Shown here: positions 40,406 to 53,700 of the stretch, one piece after another | How positions within the stretch are numbered: the stretch's first letter is position 1 | Layout: every line of letters begins with the position of its first letter | Program-made: the position numbers and the translations under genes | Notes under the pieces: generated by a model | What the model was told of the DNA's origin: nothing | Seen by the model: only the letters and a program-made list of their open reading frames with translations | The model's database searches: none | Source of the DNA: an uncultured Geobacter sp. | GTDB lineage: Bacteria; Desulfobacterota; Desulfuromonadia; Geobacterales; Geobacteraceae | Direction: 5' to 3' | Assembly (NCBI GenBank): GCA_903925075.1 | Contig: CAIYDQ010000025.1 | Location: 1-64,000, forward strand | Length of the DNA: 64,000 bases

Positions 40406-41554
40406 TCAGGCCACCGGGAGATGCAGGTGAAAAACGGCGCCGCCGCCGGGAGGCGACTGGACGCCGATCAGGCCGCCGTGTTTCCAGAGGATGGCGTGGC
40501 AAAGGGCGAGGCTCAGCCCCACCCCCTTTTTGCACCCCATCTCCTTGGTGGTGAAGTAGGGCTCGAAGATCCGCGGCAGGTGCTGGGGGGGGATGCCCGG
40601 ACCGGAGTCCTGAAAGACGATGTGCAGGTAATCGCCGGCGGGGAGCGGCGGCAGTTCCCCCTCGCCCAGGCTCTGCAGTCGGCCGACCACCCGCAGGGTC
40701 CCGCCCGAGGGCATCGCCTCCAGGGCGTTGTTGGTCAGCGCGCTGAAGACCTGCTGCATCTGCGCCTGATCGAAGCGGGCCAGCGGCAGATCGTACGGCA
40801 GGTCGAACTGGCAGTTCAAATCGCTGCCGGCGCTGCGCAGCCGGACGGTGCCGATAATGAGCTCCTGCAGCGGGGCCGCCAAGGTCCGCAGGTCGCTCCC
40901 CTTGCCGAAAAGCCGCAGCCGCTCGCCCAGCTCCCGCGCCTGGACGAAGCCGGCTTCGGCCTTGGTCAAGAGCTGCGAGACCACCCCCCCCGGCTCGGCA
41001 TGCCCCTGGGCCAAAGAAACGTAGCCCAGCATCACCTGCAGCAGGTTGTTGTAGTCGTGGGCCATGCCCCCCGCCATCACCCCCATCGCTTCCAGGTGCT
41101 TGAGGCGCAACTGCTCCGCGTCCAGCGCCCGCTGGCGCGCCAGCGACTCCTGCGCGCGCAGGCGGCGGGCGCAGTGCAGCAACGCCTCCAGCAGGCGCTC
41201 GACGTCGATCGGTTTGGTGACGTACTTGTCCACCCCGAGATCGATGGAGCGCATCAGATAGTCGTGCTGCTCGAAGGCGGTGGTGACCACGATGGGCACC
41301 TCCGGGTCCAGCGCGCGGATCTCCCGCCCCATCTGCAGGCCGTCCATGCCGGGCATCATGAGGTCGGTGACCACCAGTTGCGGACGCTGCGAGCGGTAGG
41401 CCTCAAGACCTGCCGCGCCGTTCTCGGCTACGGTCAGGGCGCCGGTGCGGTGCCGCAGAAAGCGGACCAGTTGCCGCCGGACGTCCTCGTCGTCCTCGAC
41501 GTAGAGGACGCTGACGTTGCGCAGATAATCGCCGTCCAGGGTGCGCGGATCCAT
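40406..41554 (-). CDS. Receiver-histidine kinase hybrid (soluble)
   Basis: A 382-residue cytoplasmic protein. The receiver (about 12-128) has VEDDED, D64 and K114. HisKA has H166 in GGMAHDYNNLLQ, a form typical of kinases with N-terminal receivers. The ATPase domain has NALEAMPSGG, DSGPGI and KKGVGLSLAL. No membrane segment. The receiver is nearly the same module as in the flanking REC-GGDEF and REC-HisKA_3 proteins. It may pass phosphate from the two membrane kinases onward. Probably first of the 41554-33680 operon segment. Confidence 0.92.
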   Translation of the reverse strand: MDPRTLDGDYLRNVSVLYVEDDEDVRRQLVRFLRHRTGALTVAENGAAGLEAYRSQRPQLVVTDLMMPGMDGLQMGREIRALDPEVPIVVTTAFEQHDYLMRSIDLGVDKYVTKPIDVERLLEALLHCARRLRAQESLARQRALDAEQLRLKHLEAMGVMAGGMAHDYNNLLQVMLGYVSLAQGHAEPGGVVSQLLTKAEAGFVQARELGERLRLFGKGSDLRTLAAPLQELIIGTVRLRSAGSDLNCQFDLPYDLPLARFDQAQMQQVFSALTNNALEAMPSGGTLRVVGRLQSLGEGELPPLPAGDYLHIVFQDSGPGIPPQHLPRIFEPYFTTKEMGCKKGVGLSLALCHAILWKHGGLIGVQSPPGGGAVFHLHLPVA

Positions 41555-41693
41555 GTGCCCTCCGGTACGACCAGGGGGATCGGCAGCCGGGAAAAACCAG
41601 CGCGGCAGCCGAGTGCGTGCTCCTGAGTCGTCTCCTCGTAACCGGTACTCTGCCTGAAACGGCCCCGCCTCGCTATCGGGTGAAACCCTATCG

Positions 41694-41726
41694 GCTTGTC
41701 CCGGCAGGAGCAGAGCCGGGACAAGC
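41694..41726. terminator. Perfect hairpin after the LuxR-type regulator gene
   Basis: GCTTGTCCCGGC / GCCGGGACAAGC, 12-bp stem, 9-nt loop, 11 bp past the stop of the minus-strand NarL-like gene. It separates this gene from the next kinase genes. There is no clear T tract. Confidence 0.6.
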
Positions 41727-41737
41727 GCCGGGGGCGA

Positions 41738-42352
41738 TCAGGCCAGGCCGACCTTGACGGCGTAGCGCACCAGTTCCGCCGTCGAGTGCCGCTCCAGCTT
41801 GTTCATCAGGTTGCTGCGGTGCGACTCCACCGTTTTCACGCTGATCCCCAGGTCGGCCGCGATCATGCGGTTGGTGCAGCCGCAGGCGATCATGTTCAGG
41901 ATCTGGGTCTCGCGCTCGGTGAGCACGGTATGCCCGGAGCCGGCGCAAAAAGCAAAGCCGTCGTCGCGGGGGCGCGTGGCGTCCTGCTCTGCGCCGGCAG
42001 CGGCCCGGATCGCGCTGAGCAGTTCGTCGAAGGCCTTGTCCTTCAGCATGTAGCCGCGGGCGCCCGCTTCCAGCGCGCGGGTGCGGAAGTAGGGGTCGTC
42101 GTGCATGGTGAGCACGATCGCCTCGGTGCTCCGCTCCTCGGCTCGCAGGGTCTGGATCACCGCGATGCCGTCCATGCCGGGCATGGAAATGTCCAAAACG
42201 GCGACGTCGGGAGCGTGCTCGCGGATCAGTTCCAGGGCTTGGCAACCGTTGCCGCACTCGGCGAGCACCTGGATGTCGGCGGCGCTGCGCAAAAGGTTCA
42301 AAAGCCCCTGTCGAAACATGACGTGGTCGTCGGCGATGATGATGGTGATCAT
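41738..42352 (-). CDS. NarL/FixJ-family response regulator
   Basis: A 204-residue regulator. The receiver has ADDH, D54 in LDISMPG and K104-type lysine in MLKDKAF. A LuxR-type helix-turn-helix follows (LTERETQILNMIACG, VKTVESHRSNLMNKL). The ATG at 42352 overlaps the upstream kinase stop (ATGA) and opens directly on the receiver. It is the cognate DNA-binding partner of the REC-HisKA_3 kinase. Being near nar genes does not make it NarL itself. Confidence 0.93.
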   Translation of the reverse strand: MITIIIADDHVMFRQGLLNLLRSAADIQVLAECGNGCQALELIREHAPDVAVLDISMPGMDGIAVIQTLRAEERSTEAIVLTMHDDPYFRTRALEAGARGYMLKDKAFDELLSAIRAAAGAEQDATRPRDDGFAFCAGSGHTVLTERETQILNMIACGCTNRMIAADLGISVKTVESHRSNLMNKLERHSTAELVRYAVKVGLA

Positions 42353-43470
42353 GGGAGTGGGGCCTCTAAGGTGATGGTGGTGCCCGAGCCGGGCGAGGAA
42401 TCTATGGCGAGCGCGCCCCCCACCAGCGCCGCCCGCTCGCGCATGATGGAGATGCCGAAGCCGGCGTTTTGCTTTTGCTGCGCGCGTTCGGCGCAGATGC
42501 CGCCGCGGCCGTCGTCCCTGATCACCAGCCGCAGCTGCGCCGCGCCCCGGATCAGGGTGATGGAGACCCTGCTGGCGCCGGCGTGCCTGGCCGCGTTGTT
42601 GAGCGCCTCCTGGCAGATCCTGAAGAAGGCGAGCTTCAAGGCGCCGTCGAGGCCGGCGAAGTCCCCCGAGGTGATCAGCTGGAATTCGGGCGCCGGGCGC
42701 GCCTTGAAGCGGTCGCACAGCCAGCGCAGCGCCTGGTCCAGGCGGGTGGTTTCCAGAAAGCTTGGGCGCAGGGCGACCAGTATGTCGCGCAGTTCTTCGG
42801 AGACGCCCCCCATCTCGGCGATCAGTTCCACCAGCGTCTTGGCGTCGCCGCATTGCTTGGCGGCGCAAAGCGGCTGCAGCATCTCCAGATTCAGCTTGAG
42901 CGCCACCAGCGACTGACCGATGCTGTCATGGATGTCGCGTGCGACGCGGGCCCGCTCCTCGGCCTCGATATGCTCGCGCAGCACCTTGCTGCGGTTGAGG
43001 ATTTCCGTCTCCACCAGGGCCAGTTCGGAAAGCCTTCGGTACTCAAGCTCCTGGAGAAGCTGCGCCTCGATCCGCAACCGGTGCGCGCAAACCAGCAGCG
43101 CCGCGGTCATCCGCTCGCCGTTGACCGGTTTGGTCACGTAGCGGTCGATGCCGACTTCGATGGAGCGCAGCAGGTAATCGGTGTTTTCGAAGGCGGTGGT
43201 GACGATGATCTGCACGGTCCGATCCAGATTGTGGATCTCCCCGGCCATGGTCAAGCCGTCCATCCCCGGCATCAGAATATCGGTGACCACGATCTGGGGG
43301 CGATGCAGCCGGAACGCCTCCAGCCCCTGGACGCCGTTGTCGGCGGTGACCAGCGCGCCGCAGCGGCGCCTCAGGAATCGGGAAAACTGTTCGCGCACGT
43401 CCTGGTCGTCCTCGACGTAGAGCAGGGTGAGCGTTTTCAGGTGCCGCTGGTCCAACTCCAAGTCATCCAT
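42349..43470 (-). CDS. Receiver-HisKA_3 histidine kinase (NarX/DegS-type transmitter)
   Basis: A 373-residue soluble protein. The N-terminal receiver has VEDD, D64 and K114. A coiled coil is followed by a HisKA_3 site (H181 in ARDIHDSIGQSL) and a compact ATPase domain (NNAARHAGAS, DDGRGG, GFGISIMRERA). This transmitter type pairs with LuxR-type regulators, and such a gene follows with an overlapping start. The receiver suggests its activity is set by other kinases in the cluster. First gene of the minus-strand signalling block. Confidence 0.92.
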   Translation of the reverse strand: MDDLELDQRHLKTLTLLYVEDDQDVREQFSRFLRRRCGALVTADNGVQGLEAFRLHRPQIVVTDILMPGMDGLTMAGEIHNLDRTVQIIVTTAFENTDYLLRSIEVGIDRYVTKPVNGERMTAALLVCAHRLRIEAQLLQELEYRRLSELALVETEILNRSKVLREHIEAEERARVARDIHDSIGQSLVALKLNLEMLQPLCAAKQCGDAKTLVELIAEMGGVSEELRDILVALRPSFLETTRLDQALRWLCDRFKARPAPEFQLITSGDFAGLDGALKLAFFRICQEALNNAARHAGASRVSITLIRGAAQLRLVIRDDGRGGICAERAQQKQNAGFGISIMRERAALVGGALAIDSSPGSGTTITLEAPLP

Positions 43471-43532
43471 GGCCCTGTCCTTTCGCTCGGCGCTGGCGCG
43501 CCCGCGCCTTTTCCCGGCGCTTTGGCGGGCTC

Positions 43533-43561
43533 AGTTTACTTTTACTATCAGATCCTTGCAA
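43533..43561 (-). promoter_or_regulatory. Possible promoter of the signalling cluster
   Basis: On the minus strand, TTGCAA (43561-43556), a 17-bp spacer and TAAACT (43538-43533), followed by a 60-nt GC-rich leader to the kinase ATG at 43470. A reasonable but not consensus sigma-70 promoter. Confidence 0.45.
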
Positions 43562-43600
43562 GGAAATAACGCGGGAACGGGGGGAAGCGACGGGTTGGGG

Positions 43601-43692
43601 GGAGGGAGAGCTATGGCGAGCTTTTCACCCTCTCCCCGACCCTCACCCATCAAGGGAGAGGGGGGTTTTGATCCGCATCGACCCTTGACTTG
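43601..43692 (+). repeat. Dispersed repeat family C, copy 1
   Basis: A roughly 90-bp element with start GGAGGGAGAGCTATGGCGAG, a C-rich/G-rich hairpin core (CCCTCTCCCC and GGGAGAGGGGG), and an end reading TTTTGATCCGCATCGACC. The reverse complement of 54001-54084 matches it along its length. Fills most of the gap before the bacteriohemerythrin gene. Confidence 0.75.
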
Positions 43693-43827
43693 ACAAAAAA
43701 GCCGACTCGGGGCAGAATCAGCGGCACTTGGGCGGTCGACCCGCATCCTCGCAAGCCGGGCGCGGCGCGTCGAGCGGGCGCAGCCCCGGCCACGACGCCA
43801 ACGCCGCAATTTTCCAGGAGGTCTATC

Positions 43828-44259
43828 ATGCCTATTTTTGAATGGAACGACGGCTATTCGGTCGGCATCGACGACGTCGATCAGCACCACCTGCACCTGG
43901 TGGCTCTGCTGAACGACATGTACGACGGGTTTACCGCGGGGATGGGCGCCGACCAGCTGGCGCCGTTTCTCGACGAGTTGGTCGACTACGCCACCTACCA
44001 TTTTGCCTGCGAGGAACGCTGGATGGCGGCGTCTCTCTACCCGGAGCTGGCGGGCCACAGGATCGAGCACGAGAAGTTCATCGCGGCGGTGGTCGCGCTT
44101 CAGCTGAGAATGATCCGCCAGGAAAGGGGACTCTACCTGGAGACGCTGGTCTTCGTGAAGAACTGGCTGAGCGAACACATCCTGCAGACCGATGCCAGGT
44201 ACGGCCGTTATATCGCCGATGGCCACACCGGCGAGGGGACCACTATCGAGCTGGCCTGA
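43828..44259 (+). CDS. Bacteriohemerythrin
   Basis: A 143-residue single-domain hemerythrin that binds O2 reversibly at a di-iron site. All usual ligands are visible: H20/H21 in DVDQHHLHL, H58 and E62 in HFACEERWM, H77 and H81 in HRIEHEKF, and H117 and D122 in WLSEHILQTD. AGGAGG precedes the ATG at 43828. Soluble and cytoplasmic. It lies near a chemoreceptor fused to the same domain, so this area has two oxygen-binding hemerythrins besides the HHE protein in the nitrate region. Likely oxygen storage, delivery or protection in a microaerobic-sensitive cell. Confidence 0.95.
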   Translation: MPIFEWNDGYSVGIDDVDQHHLHLVALLNDMYDGFTAGMGADQLAPFLDELVDYATYHFACEERWMAASLYPELAGHRIEHEKFIAAVVALQLRMIRQERGLYLETLVFVKNWLSEHILQTDARYGRYIADGHTGEGTTIELA

Positions 44260-44260
44260 A

Positions 44261-44311
44261 CGGCGGCCGGCAAGCCCTCCCGGCGGCCGGCAAGCCCTCC
44301 CGGCGGCCGGG
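44261..44311. repeat. Tandem 20-bp repeat
   Basis: Two perfect copies of CGGCGGCCGGCAAGCCCTCC and a partial third immediately after the bacteriohemerythrin stop codon. Non-coding. Confidence 0.8.
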
Positions 44312-44427
44312 GAAAGAGCGCCGGTGGCGCCGGCGGCGGATCGGCTTGGCGCGCCCTTTCCGGCATGCCGAAATCCGGGGTCAACTATCCGGAATAATAC
44401 AGGGGTGGGCGATGCCGCCGGATCCGG

Positions 44428-45549
44428 CTAGCCGGCGGATCGCTCCTCGCCCTCCTGCCCGACCACGCGCAACTGCCTCACCTTCAGGCTTTGTTGCCTG
44501 ACGCTCTCCCGCTCTCCGCTGAAGCGGTAGCCGTTTTTCCCCTCCCGTTTCACCTGGTACATGGCCGAGTCGGCCGCGCTGACCAGGGCCTCCACGTCCA
44601 TAGAGTCGTCCGCGTAGAAACTGATGCCGATGCTCACCCCGATCCGGCAACTTGCCCCGCACTCGAGCCCGATCGGGGCGGACAGTTCGCCGATGATCTT
44701 CTCGGCGATCTGCCCGGCATGTTCCGGCTCCGAGAGGTTGCCGAGGATGACGGTGAACTCGTCCCCTCCCATCCGGGCCACCGTGTCCGAATCGCGCACG
44801 CAGGCGCTCAGGCGCCGGGCCGTGGCCCGCAGCACCTCGTCCCCGGCCTCGTGCCCATAGCTGTCGTTCACCTTCTTGAAGCCGTCCAGGTCGAGAAAGA
44901 GCAGCGCAAAACTCCTCCCCTCCCGGCGGGAGAGGGCCCGCAGGCACGCCAGCCGGTCGAAGAACAGGGCGCGGTTGGGAAGGGAGGTGAGTTCGTCGTA
45001 GTGCGCCATCTGGTCCAGGTGCGCCAGCAGTTGCTTGCGCTCGGTGATGTTTTCCTTGACGCCGACGAAGTGGGTGATCTCCCCTTTCTGGTTGCGGATG
45101 GGCGAGATGGAGGCCTGCTCCCAAAACAGGGTGCCGTCCTTGCGCTTGTTGTGAAACTCTCCCCGCCACTCCCGCCCGTCCAACAGGGTCTCCCACATCT
45201 CCTTGAAGTTTTCGTCGGCGACCTCTTCCCCCTTGAGCAGCTTGGGGTTTTGTCCCAACACCTCGTCCAGGGCGTAGCCGGTCAACCGGCAAAAGGCCGG
45301 GTTCACGTATTCGATGGTCCCCAAGCGATCCGTGATCACGATCGAGGCGGGACTTTGCTCCACGGCGGTGGAGAGCTTGCGCAGCTCCACCGAGGTCGAT
45401 TGCAGGGCGGCGAACTGCTCCCGCAGCTGCCGGGTGAGCTTCAGGTAATGCAGGGCGGCCACGGCGGCCAGAGCCAGTATCAGCGGCCCCACCATGGTGA
45501 TCGCCGGCATCAATGACAGCAGATGATGGAACTTCAAAAAAAACGACAT
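44428..45549 (-). CDS. Membrane PAS-diguanylate cyclase
   Basis: A 373-residue cyclase. One N-terminal membrane helix (about 14-36), a coiled linker, a PAS domain (about 58-175) and GGDEF (about 185-345). The active site ARMGGDEF is intact, and RDSD upstream forms an I-site for product inhibition. The PAS segment (VITDRLGTIEYVNPAFCRLTGY) closely resembles the second PAS domain of the big hybrid kinase nearby. It lies 70 bp downstream of the MCP-hemerythrin gene on the same strand, so the two may be co-transcribed. Confidence 0.92.
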   Translation of the reverse strand: MSFFLKFHHLLSLMPAITMVGPLILALAAVAALHYLKLTRQLREQFAALQSTSVELRKLSTAVEQSPASIVITDRLGTIEYVNPAFCRLTGYALDEVLGQNPKLLKGEEVADENFKEMWETLLDGREWRGEFHNKRKDGTLFWEQASISPIRNQKGEITHFVGVKENITERKQLLAHLDQMAHYDELTSLPNRALFFDRLACLRALSRREGRSFALLFLDLDGFKKVNDSYGHEAGDEVLRATARRLSACVRDSDTVARMGGDEFTVILGNLSEPEHAGQIAEKIIGELSAPIGLECGASCRIGVSIGISFYADDSMDVEALVSAADSAMYQVKREGKNGYRFSGERESVRQQSLKVRQLRVVGQEGEERSAG

Positions 45550-45619
45550 CGCTTGCCCCGCTCGGTGACGTGCGCAAAGTCCGTGCGCCCGATGGACGAC
45601 CGGACCGCTCCGGTCGCGC

Positions 45620-47173
45620 TTACAGCGCCTTTTTGGCCAGGCACGGACCGTAGAGCTTGTCGACCCCCTTGATGTGGGTGATCAACCAGTCCTGCAGGAA
45701 CTCGATCACGCTCTGGGTGAGCACCGCCTCGCCGGAGTTGAACTTGCCGTGCAGCTCCAGCACCTGCCCCACCAGCTTGCTGTGGTGCTGCTTGTGCTGG
45801 GCCTGGTCCGGATAATGGAACTTGCTGAAGGCGGCCTCCTCGTCGGCGAAGTGGCTGCCGGTGTACTCGATCAGCCGGTTGAGGATGGATCCGATCGCCT
45901 CCTTGCTCCGCTTCTTCTGCATGGCGTCGTGCAGCTCGTTGACCATGTCGAACAGCTTGCGATGCTGCTGGTCGAACTTGACGACGCCGGTGGCGAAGCT
46001 CTCGTCCCACTCCAGCGCGTTGGAGAGCCGGAAATTGGAGACCAGGTTGTGCAGCTCGTCCACCTGCTGGGAAAGCATGCCGGTGGCGACGGTGGTGCCG
46101 CGGGCGTTGTCCACGTTCCGGTTGACCACCTGGGTGATCATCTGGATGTTGCTGGTGATCTCGTGGGTGGTGGCGGTCTGCTCCTCCGCGGCGGTGGCGA
46201 TCTGCGCGACCTGGACGGTGAGCTCGTCGATCTTGACGATGATCTCCTCCAGCGCCTCGCCGGAGCGGGTGGCCTCGTCGGTGCCGCGCTTGACCTCGTT
46301 CACCCCCTCGGACATGGAACCCACCGCGACCTGGGTTTCCGCCTGAATGGTCTTGATCATGGAGCTGATCTCTTTGGTCGCCTTGGTGGTGCGCTCCGCC
46401 AGGGCGCGCACCTCGTCGGCCACAACAGAGAAGCCCCGCCCCTGCTCGCCGGCGCGCGCCGCCTCGATGGCGGCGTTCAGGGCCAACAGGTTGGTCTGGT
46501 CGGCGATGTCCTCGATGGTGTTGACGATGGCGCCGATCTGGTCGGAACGATCGCCCAGGCCGGCCACGGTCCGGGAGGATTCGTTCACCCGCTGGGCGAT
46601 GTTGTCCATCATCCGGGTGCTGTTCAGCACCAGGGCGGCGCCGCTGTTGGTCTGCGCCGTGGCCGTGCGGGCGTTGTCGGCCGCGTACAGGCAGTTGCGG
46701 GCGATGTCGGCCGAGGTGGCCGCCATTTCCTCGCTGGCGGTGGCGATGGTCCCCGCCTGCATGGCCACGTCCTCGGCGGCCGTCACCATAAGAGCGGTGT
46801 TGGAGCTGACCATGACCACCGAGTCGCGGACCAGGTCGGCGACCGAGAAGAACTGGCGCATCGCCTTGTTCATGTCGGTCATCATGGTGTTGAAGGAGGA
46901 GCCCAGCCGCGCGATCTCGCCGAACCCCTCCTGGGCCACCCGCACCGAGAGGTCGCCGCCGGCCGCCTTCTCGATGGCCAGGGTCACCTTGCTAAGCGGC
47001 AGGAACGCCCTGCGGCAAAGAAACCACAAGACCAGGGAAGAGCCGGCCATCATGGTCAGGCAGATCCCCAAAAGCATCAGTTGGTGGTTACTGGGGGAAA
47101 AGAGGCCGATGATCCCCACCGTGAGGAGGATGACGACTGCGTTGCCTGACAGGATGCGGGTAGTGAATGACAT
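45620..47173 (-). CDS. Chemoreceptor with C-terminal hemerythrin domain
   Basis: A 517-residue protein. Two close N-terminal membrane helices (about 8-27, 32-54) with almost no periplasmic loop, HAMP (about 55-108), the MCP signalling domain with the intact tip [20 protein letters not shown], and a complete bacteriohemerythrin at about 385-515. Di-iron ligands are visible in [27 protein letters not shown] and [10 protein letters not shown]. The near absence of a periplasmic domain and the di-iron output end point to cytoplasmic O2 (or NO) sensing, as in DcrH of Desulfovibrio, but with a different layout. Probably drives aerotaxis or controls the downstream cyclase. Confidence 0.93.
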   Translation of the reverse strand: MSFTTRILSGNAVVILLTVGIIGLFSPSNHQLMLLGICLTMMAGSSLVLWFLCRRAFLPLSKVTLAIEKAAGGDLSVRVAQEGFGEIARLGSSFNTMMTDMNKAMRQFFSVADLVRDSVVMVSSNTALMVTAAEDVAMQAGTIATASEEMAATSADIARNCLYAADNARTATAQTNSGAALVLNSTRMMDNIAQRVNESSRTVAGLGDRSDQIGAIVNTIEDIADQTNLLALNAAIEAARAGEQGRGFSVVADEVRALAERTTKATKEISSMIKTIQAETQVAVGSMSEGVNEVKRGTDEATRSGEALEEIIVKIDELTVQVAQIATAAEEQTATTHEITSNIQMITQVVNRNVDNARGTTVATGMLSQQVDELHNLVSNFRLSNALEWDESFATGVVKFDQQHRKLFDMVNELHDAMQKKRSKEAIGSILNRLIEYTGSHFADEEAAFSKFHYPDQAQHKQHHSKLVGQVLELHGKFNSGEAVLTQSVIEFLQDWLITHIKGVDKLYGPCLAKKAL

Positions 47174-47535
47174 GAATGTACTCCCTTTTTAGGCTCCTAG
47201 CAAATGCTCCGTGGGTCGAGAAAAGACCTTTGCAAATCCCCCGAGGCCCGCTGCGCGCCGGATCGGCCGGCCCCTGTCGCCGTCAGAGGGGGCGCGCCGC
47301 GGCCGCTTCAAGACCTAAGCGGCCCGACTTGTCCGGTTGGCCGCGACCAGGGGGCGAAAAAGACGGCTGTCTCCCGCCGCTCGCCTCGCCCTGACCGCAC
47401 CCTTTGTTTATAGACGTTAAAAAATAACGACTTTCGAGAAAATTTCATAAAAAATAAATATCCTGCCATTTAAGGGGATTACCGACGGCATGCGGGCCGG
47501 GCGGTGTCAGAATCGGACAGGGCGCGGGTATCAAT
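47174..47535. other. Gene-free region between chemoreceptor and hybrid kinase genes
   Basis: About 360 bp. The part near 47405-47470 is strikingly AT-rich within GC-rich DNA and, on the minus strand, offers a TATAAA-type -10 for the MCP-hemerythrin gene. 47210-47400 is GC-rich with no supported ORF. Confidence 0.4.
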
Positions 47536-50589
<3,054 letters not shown>

Positions 50590-50759
50590 GCTCTTGATTT
50601 TCAGCTTTGCCAGTTGCGTCCTCGCTTTCAGCCCCCCGGTCGGCGCGCTCCGACCGCTCGCCGTGTCAGCCCGGATCTCGGGGAAGACGGAGCCGGCCCG
50701 GCTCGGCAGGCGCGTCCCGACGGTTATAGGGGGAAGGGGGTAACGGATTGGGTAACGGA

Positions 50760-53700
50760 TTAGCGGAAAGATTCCCGGGAGGCGACGCCGTCGCGCAGTT
50801 CGTGATCGGCGCGGTGCTTTTTCAGCAGTTGCAGGAAACTTCTGTGCAGACGCTCCCGAAAGGCCAGCTCCCAATACTCGGTTTTCTCGCCGCGCAGAAA
50901 TTCGCCGCAGTAGACGCGGATCAACTCGTCCACCCAGGGGGCGATGGCGGCGCACGGCTCCGCGGCCGCCTCCCCGCCGCCGAGGTGGGCGTCGATCCTG
51001 GCCAGGGTCTCCTTGAAGGCCCAGGCGTCCACCCAGCACATCTTGCGGTTCAGGGCCAGCCATCCCTCGCGCGACTCGATCAGGCGCGGCTCGCCCAAGA
51101 GGCGGCGCAGCCGGGAGAGCGCCATCTTCAGGGAGCTGTGGGCCGCGTCCCCGTCGGCCGAGGGCCAGAGCAGATCGCACAGGGTCTCCAGCGGCGCCCC
51201 CCGCTCTCCGTGGACCACCAGCGCCTTCAAAAGCGAGAGCGGCTTTTCCTGTTTTTTGCCGGCGAAGGCGAGCCGCTCCCCCTGCTTCTCGATGCGAAAC
51301 CCTCCCAGGGTCAGGATTTTCAGCGGCCAGGGCCACTGCGCGCTGTTCAACAGGGTCCGGTCCGGCGACAGCCGGTGCCTCACGATCAACTCGCGCACGT
51401 ACTCGGGCTCGATGCGCGCCTGCAGCGCCTGGCAGCAGAGCCTGGCCATGATCTTCGGGGTCCAGAAGTGGTGCATCGCTATCCGCTGCTCGCAGCCGAC
51501 GGCCATCGCCTGGCGCAGATAACAGACGCCGGCCGCGTCGTCCTCCCGGCAAAAGGCGAAGTAGGCCAGGGTGCAGTCGAGCATGTAGCGGATGTAATCG
51601 GAATGGGCGGCGTTGCCGTGACGGACCTCGTGCAGGGAGTCGAGCGCCTCCTGCCGTCTCCCCAGCTCGAAGAGCACCTGGGCGCGGGCGACGACGTTGA
51701 TGGCGATCTCGATGGGAGCCTCGTGGCTGCGCGTCAGCTCCAGGGCGGCTTCCACGTGCTCCAGGGCGCCGCGGTAGTCCCCGGCCGCCATCCGCTTCCA
51801 TCCCAGGACCTGGCGGTGGACGATGGGGTAGATCAGCCCCGGCGCGCCCTGCACCGAGGCGATGCGCTCCAGAAAGTCCTCGATCACCCTCGGGTCCAGG
51901 TCGATGAAGCCGGCCAGGGCGCCGTAAAAGAGGGTGAAGATGTCGTAGACGTGCATGCCGGTGCTGTCGGAGAGGGCCAGCGCCTCGGCGACGCCGTCCA
52001 GGCAGGGCTCCTTGGCCGCGGTAAGTCCGTGATAGGAGGCGGTCAGCATGCGCCAAAGACCCAGCGCCAGGCAGAACTCGCTCTGCTTGTCCCTGGTGCG
52101 CGGCTCGACCACCTCGATGAGCACCTTGGCCTTGGCCAGCTGCCCCATCTTGGTGTAGTGGATCAGCAGGTAGGCGCCCAGCAGCACCAGATTTTCCAGG
52201 GTGAGGACGTTGCTGCGGATCAGCACCCCGGCCCGTTGCTCGTAGAGCAGGACGTTGGCATGCCAGGGCTGCCGGAAGCTGAAGGAAAGCAGGATCACCC
52301 CCAAAAGGCGCGCCTGCAGGTCGGCCGGCAGGTACTCGATCTCCCCTTCCAGCTCCGGCGTCAGCAGGTCGATCTGTCGGTCCAGCCGCGAGAACTGCCG
52401 CCACTCGGTGATGATGTTGATCCCCACCCCGCCCCAGGCCAAAAGCGCGCCCGCCGTCTCGCCGGCCGCGAGCAAGCCGCGGAAGGCGGCGGCGTAGGCG
52501 TCGTGGCTGGCGGGGATGTCGAGGGGATGCAGGCAGGCCCCGCGCCAGTAGCTGAGCCAAGGGTCGGCGGCGAAGGCCGCCGCGGGGAGATGGGAGAGCC
52601 ACTGCTCGACGGTCTTGCTTCTCCCCTGCTCCACCAGCGCCTGGGCATGGGTGGCGATCAGGCCGGAGAGACCGGCGAAGTCCCCGGCGCCGGCGAAAAG
52701 CTCCACGGCGTCGTTCAGATAGCCCGCCTCCTGCAGGACCGCGGCCGTGTGCCTGAGGGTGGCGGTCAAGGCCTCCGGCGGCAGGCTCGCCCGGGCGCGC
52801 TCGCGCAGGAAATCGCGAAACAGCGGATGGTATTGATAGACGGGGGTGGCTCCGGCCCGCCAGTCGGTGAAATAGTTGTCGCGGCTCAACTCGGCCAGAA
52901 AGCGCCCCGCCTGCCCCACGCCCGCCAGCCGCTGCGCCATGCCGGTGGTCATGAAGGGGGCGAAGGCGGTCTTCAGCAGGAAGTCCCTGATTTCCGGGGT
53001 GGAGTTCTTGAAGATCTCGTGGGCGAAGTAATCGAAGACGTCCTCGCGGCTTTGCTCCAGCGAGAGCTGCGCGTCCGGCCCCTCCACCCGGGCCATGCCC
53101 ATCATCAGGATCAGCCCGGCGGCCCAGCCGTCCGCCTTGTCGTGCAGTTGGCGCGCGATGGCCGGCCGCTCCGCCTCCAGACCGTTCAGGCGCAGGATCT
53201 CGAGCGATTCCTCCGGGGAGAGGCGCAGGTCGCTCCACCCCATCAAGGCCATGCGGTTGTTGGCGCGCAGCCGGGCGAGCTGCGAGGGGGCGCCCCCGCG
53301 GCTGACGATCACCACCGCCACCCGCTCGGGGACCGCCTCGATGGCCTGCCGCAGGATATCGTGCAGCACCGAGTGGGCCGGGAGTTCCTGATAGTCGTCC
53401 AGCACCAGCACCGAGCGCTCCGGCCCGGAGTCGGCCGGCAGTTGCCGCGACATCCTGCCGAACAGCTCCTCGAAATAACGGCGCGCGAAGGCGGCCACGT
53501 CCTGCAGATAGTCCGAGCTGAAAAGCGGCAACAACTTCCGCTTTCTCCGGTTCAGCCGGGCCTCGGCCTGCCTCAGGTAATAGAAGAAGGAGGCCGGGTC
53601 CTGGTCGCTGCCGTCGAGCTGGTACCAGATGCAGGGATGGCTGCGCCAATTGAGCCAACTGGCGACCAGGGAACTCTTGCCGGAGCCGGCCGGAGCCGAG

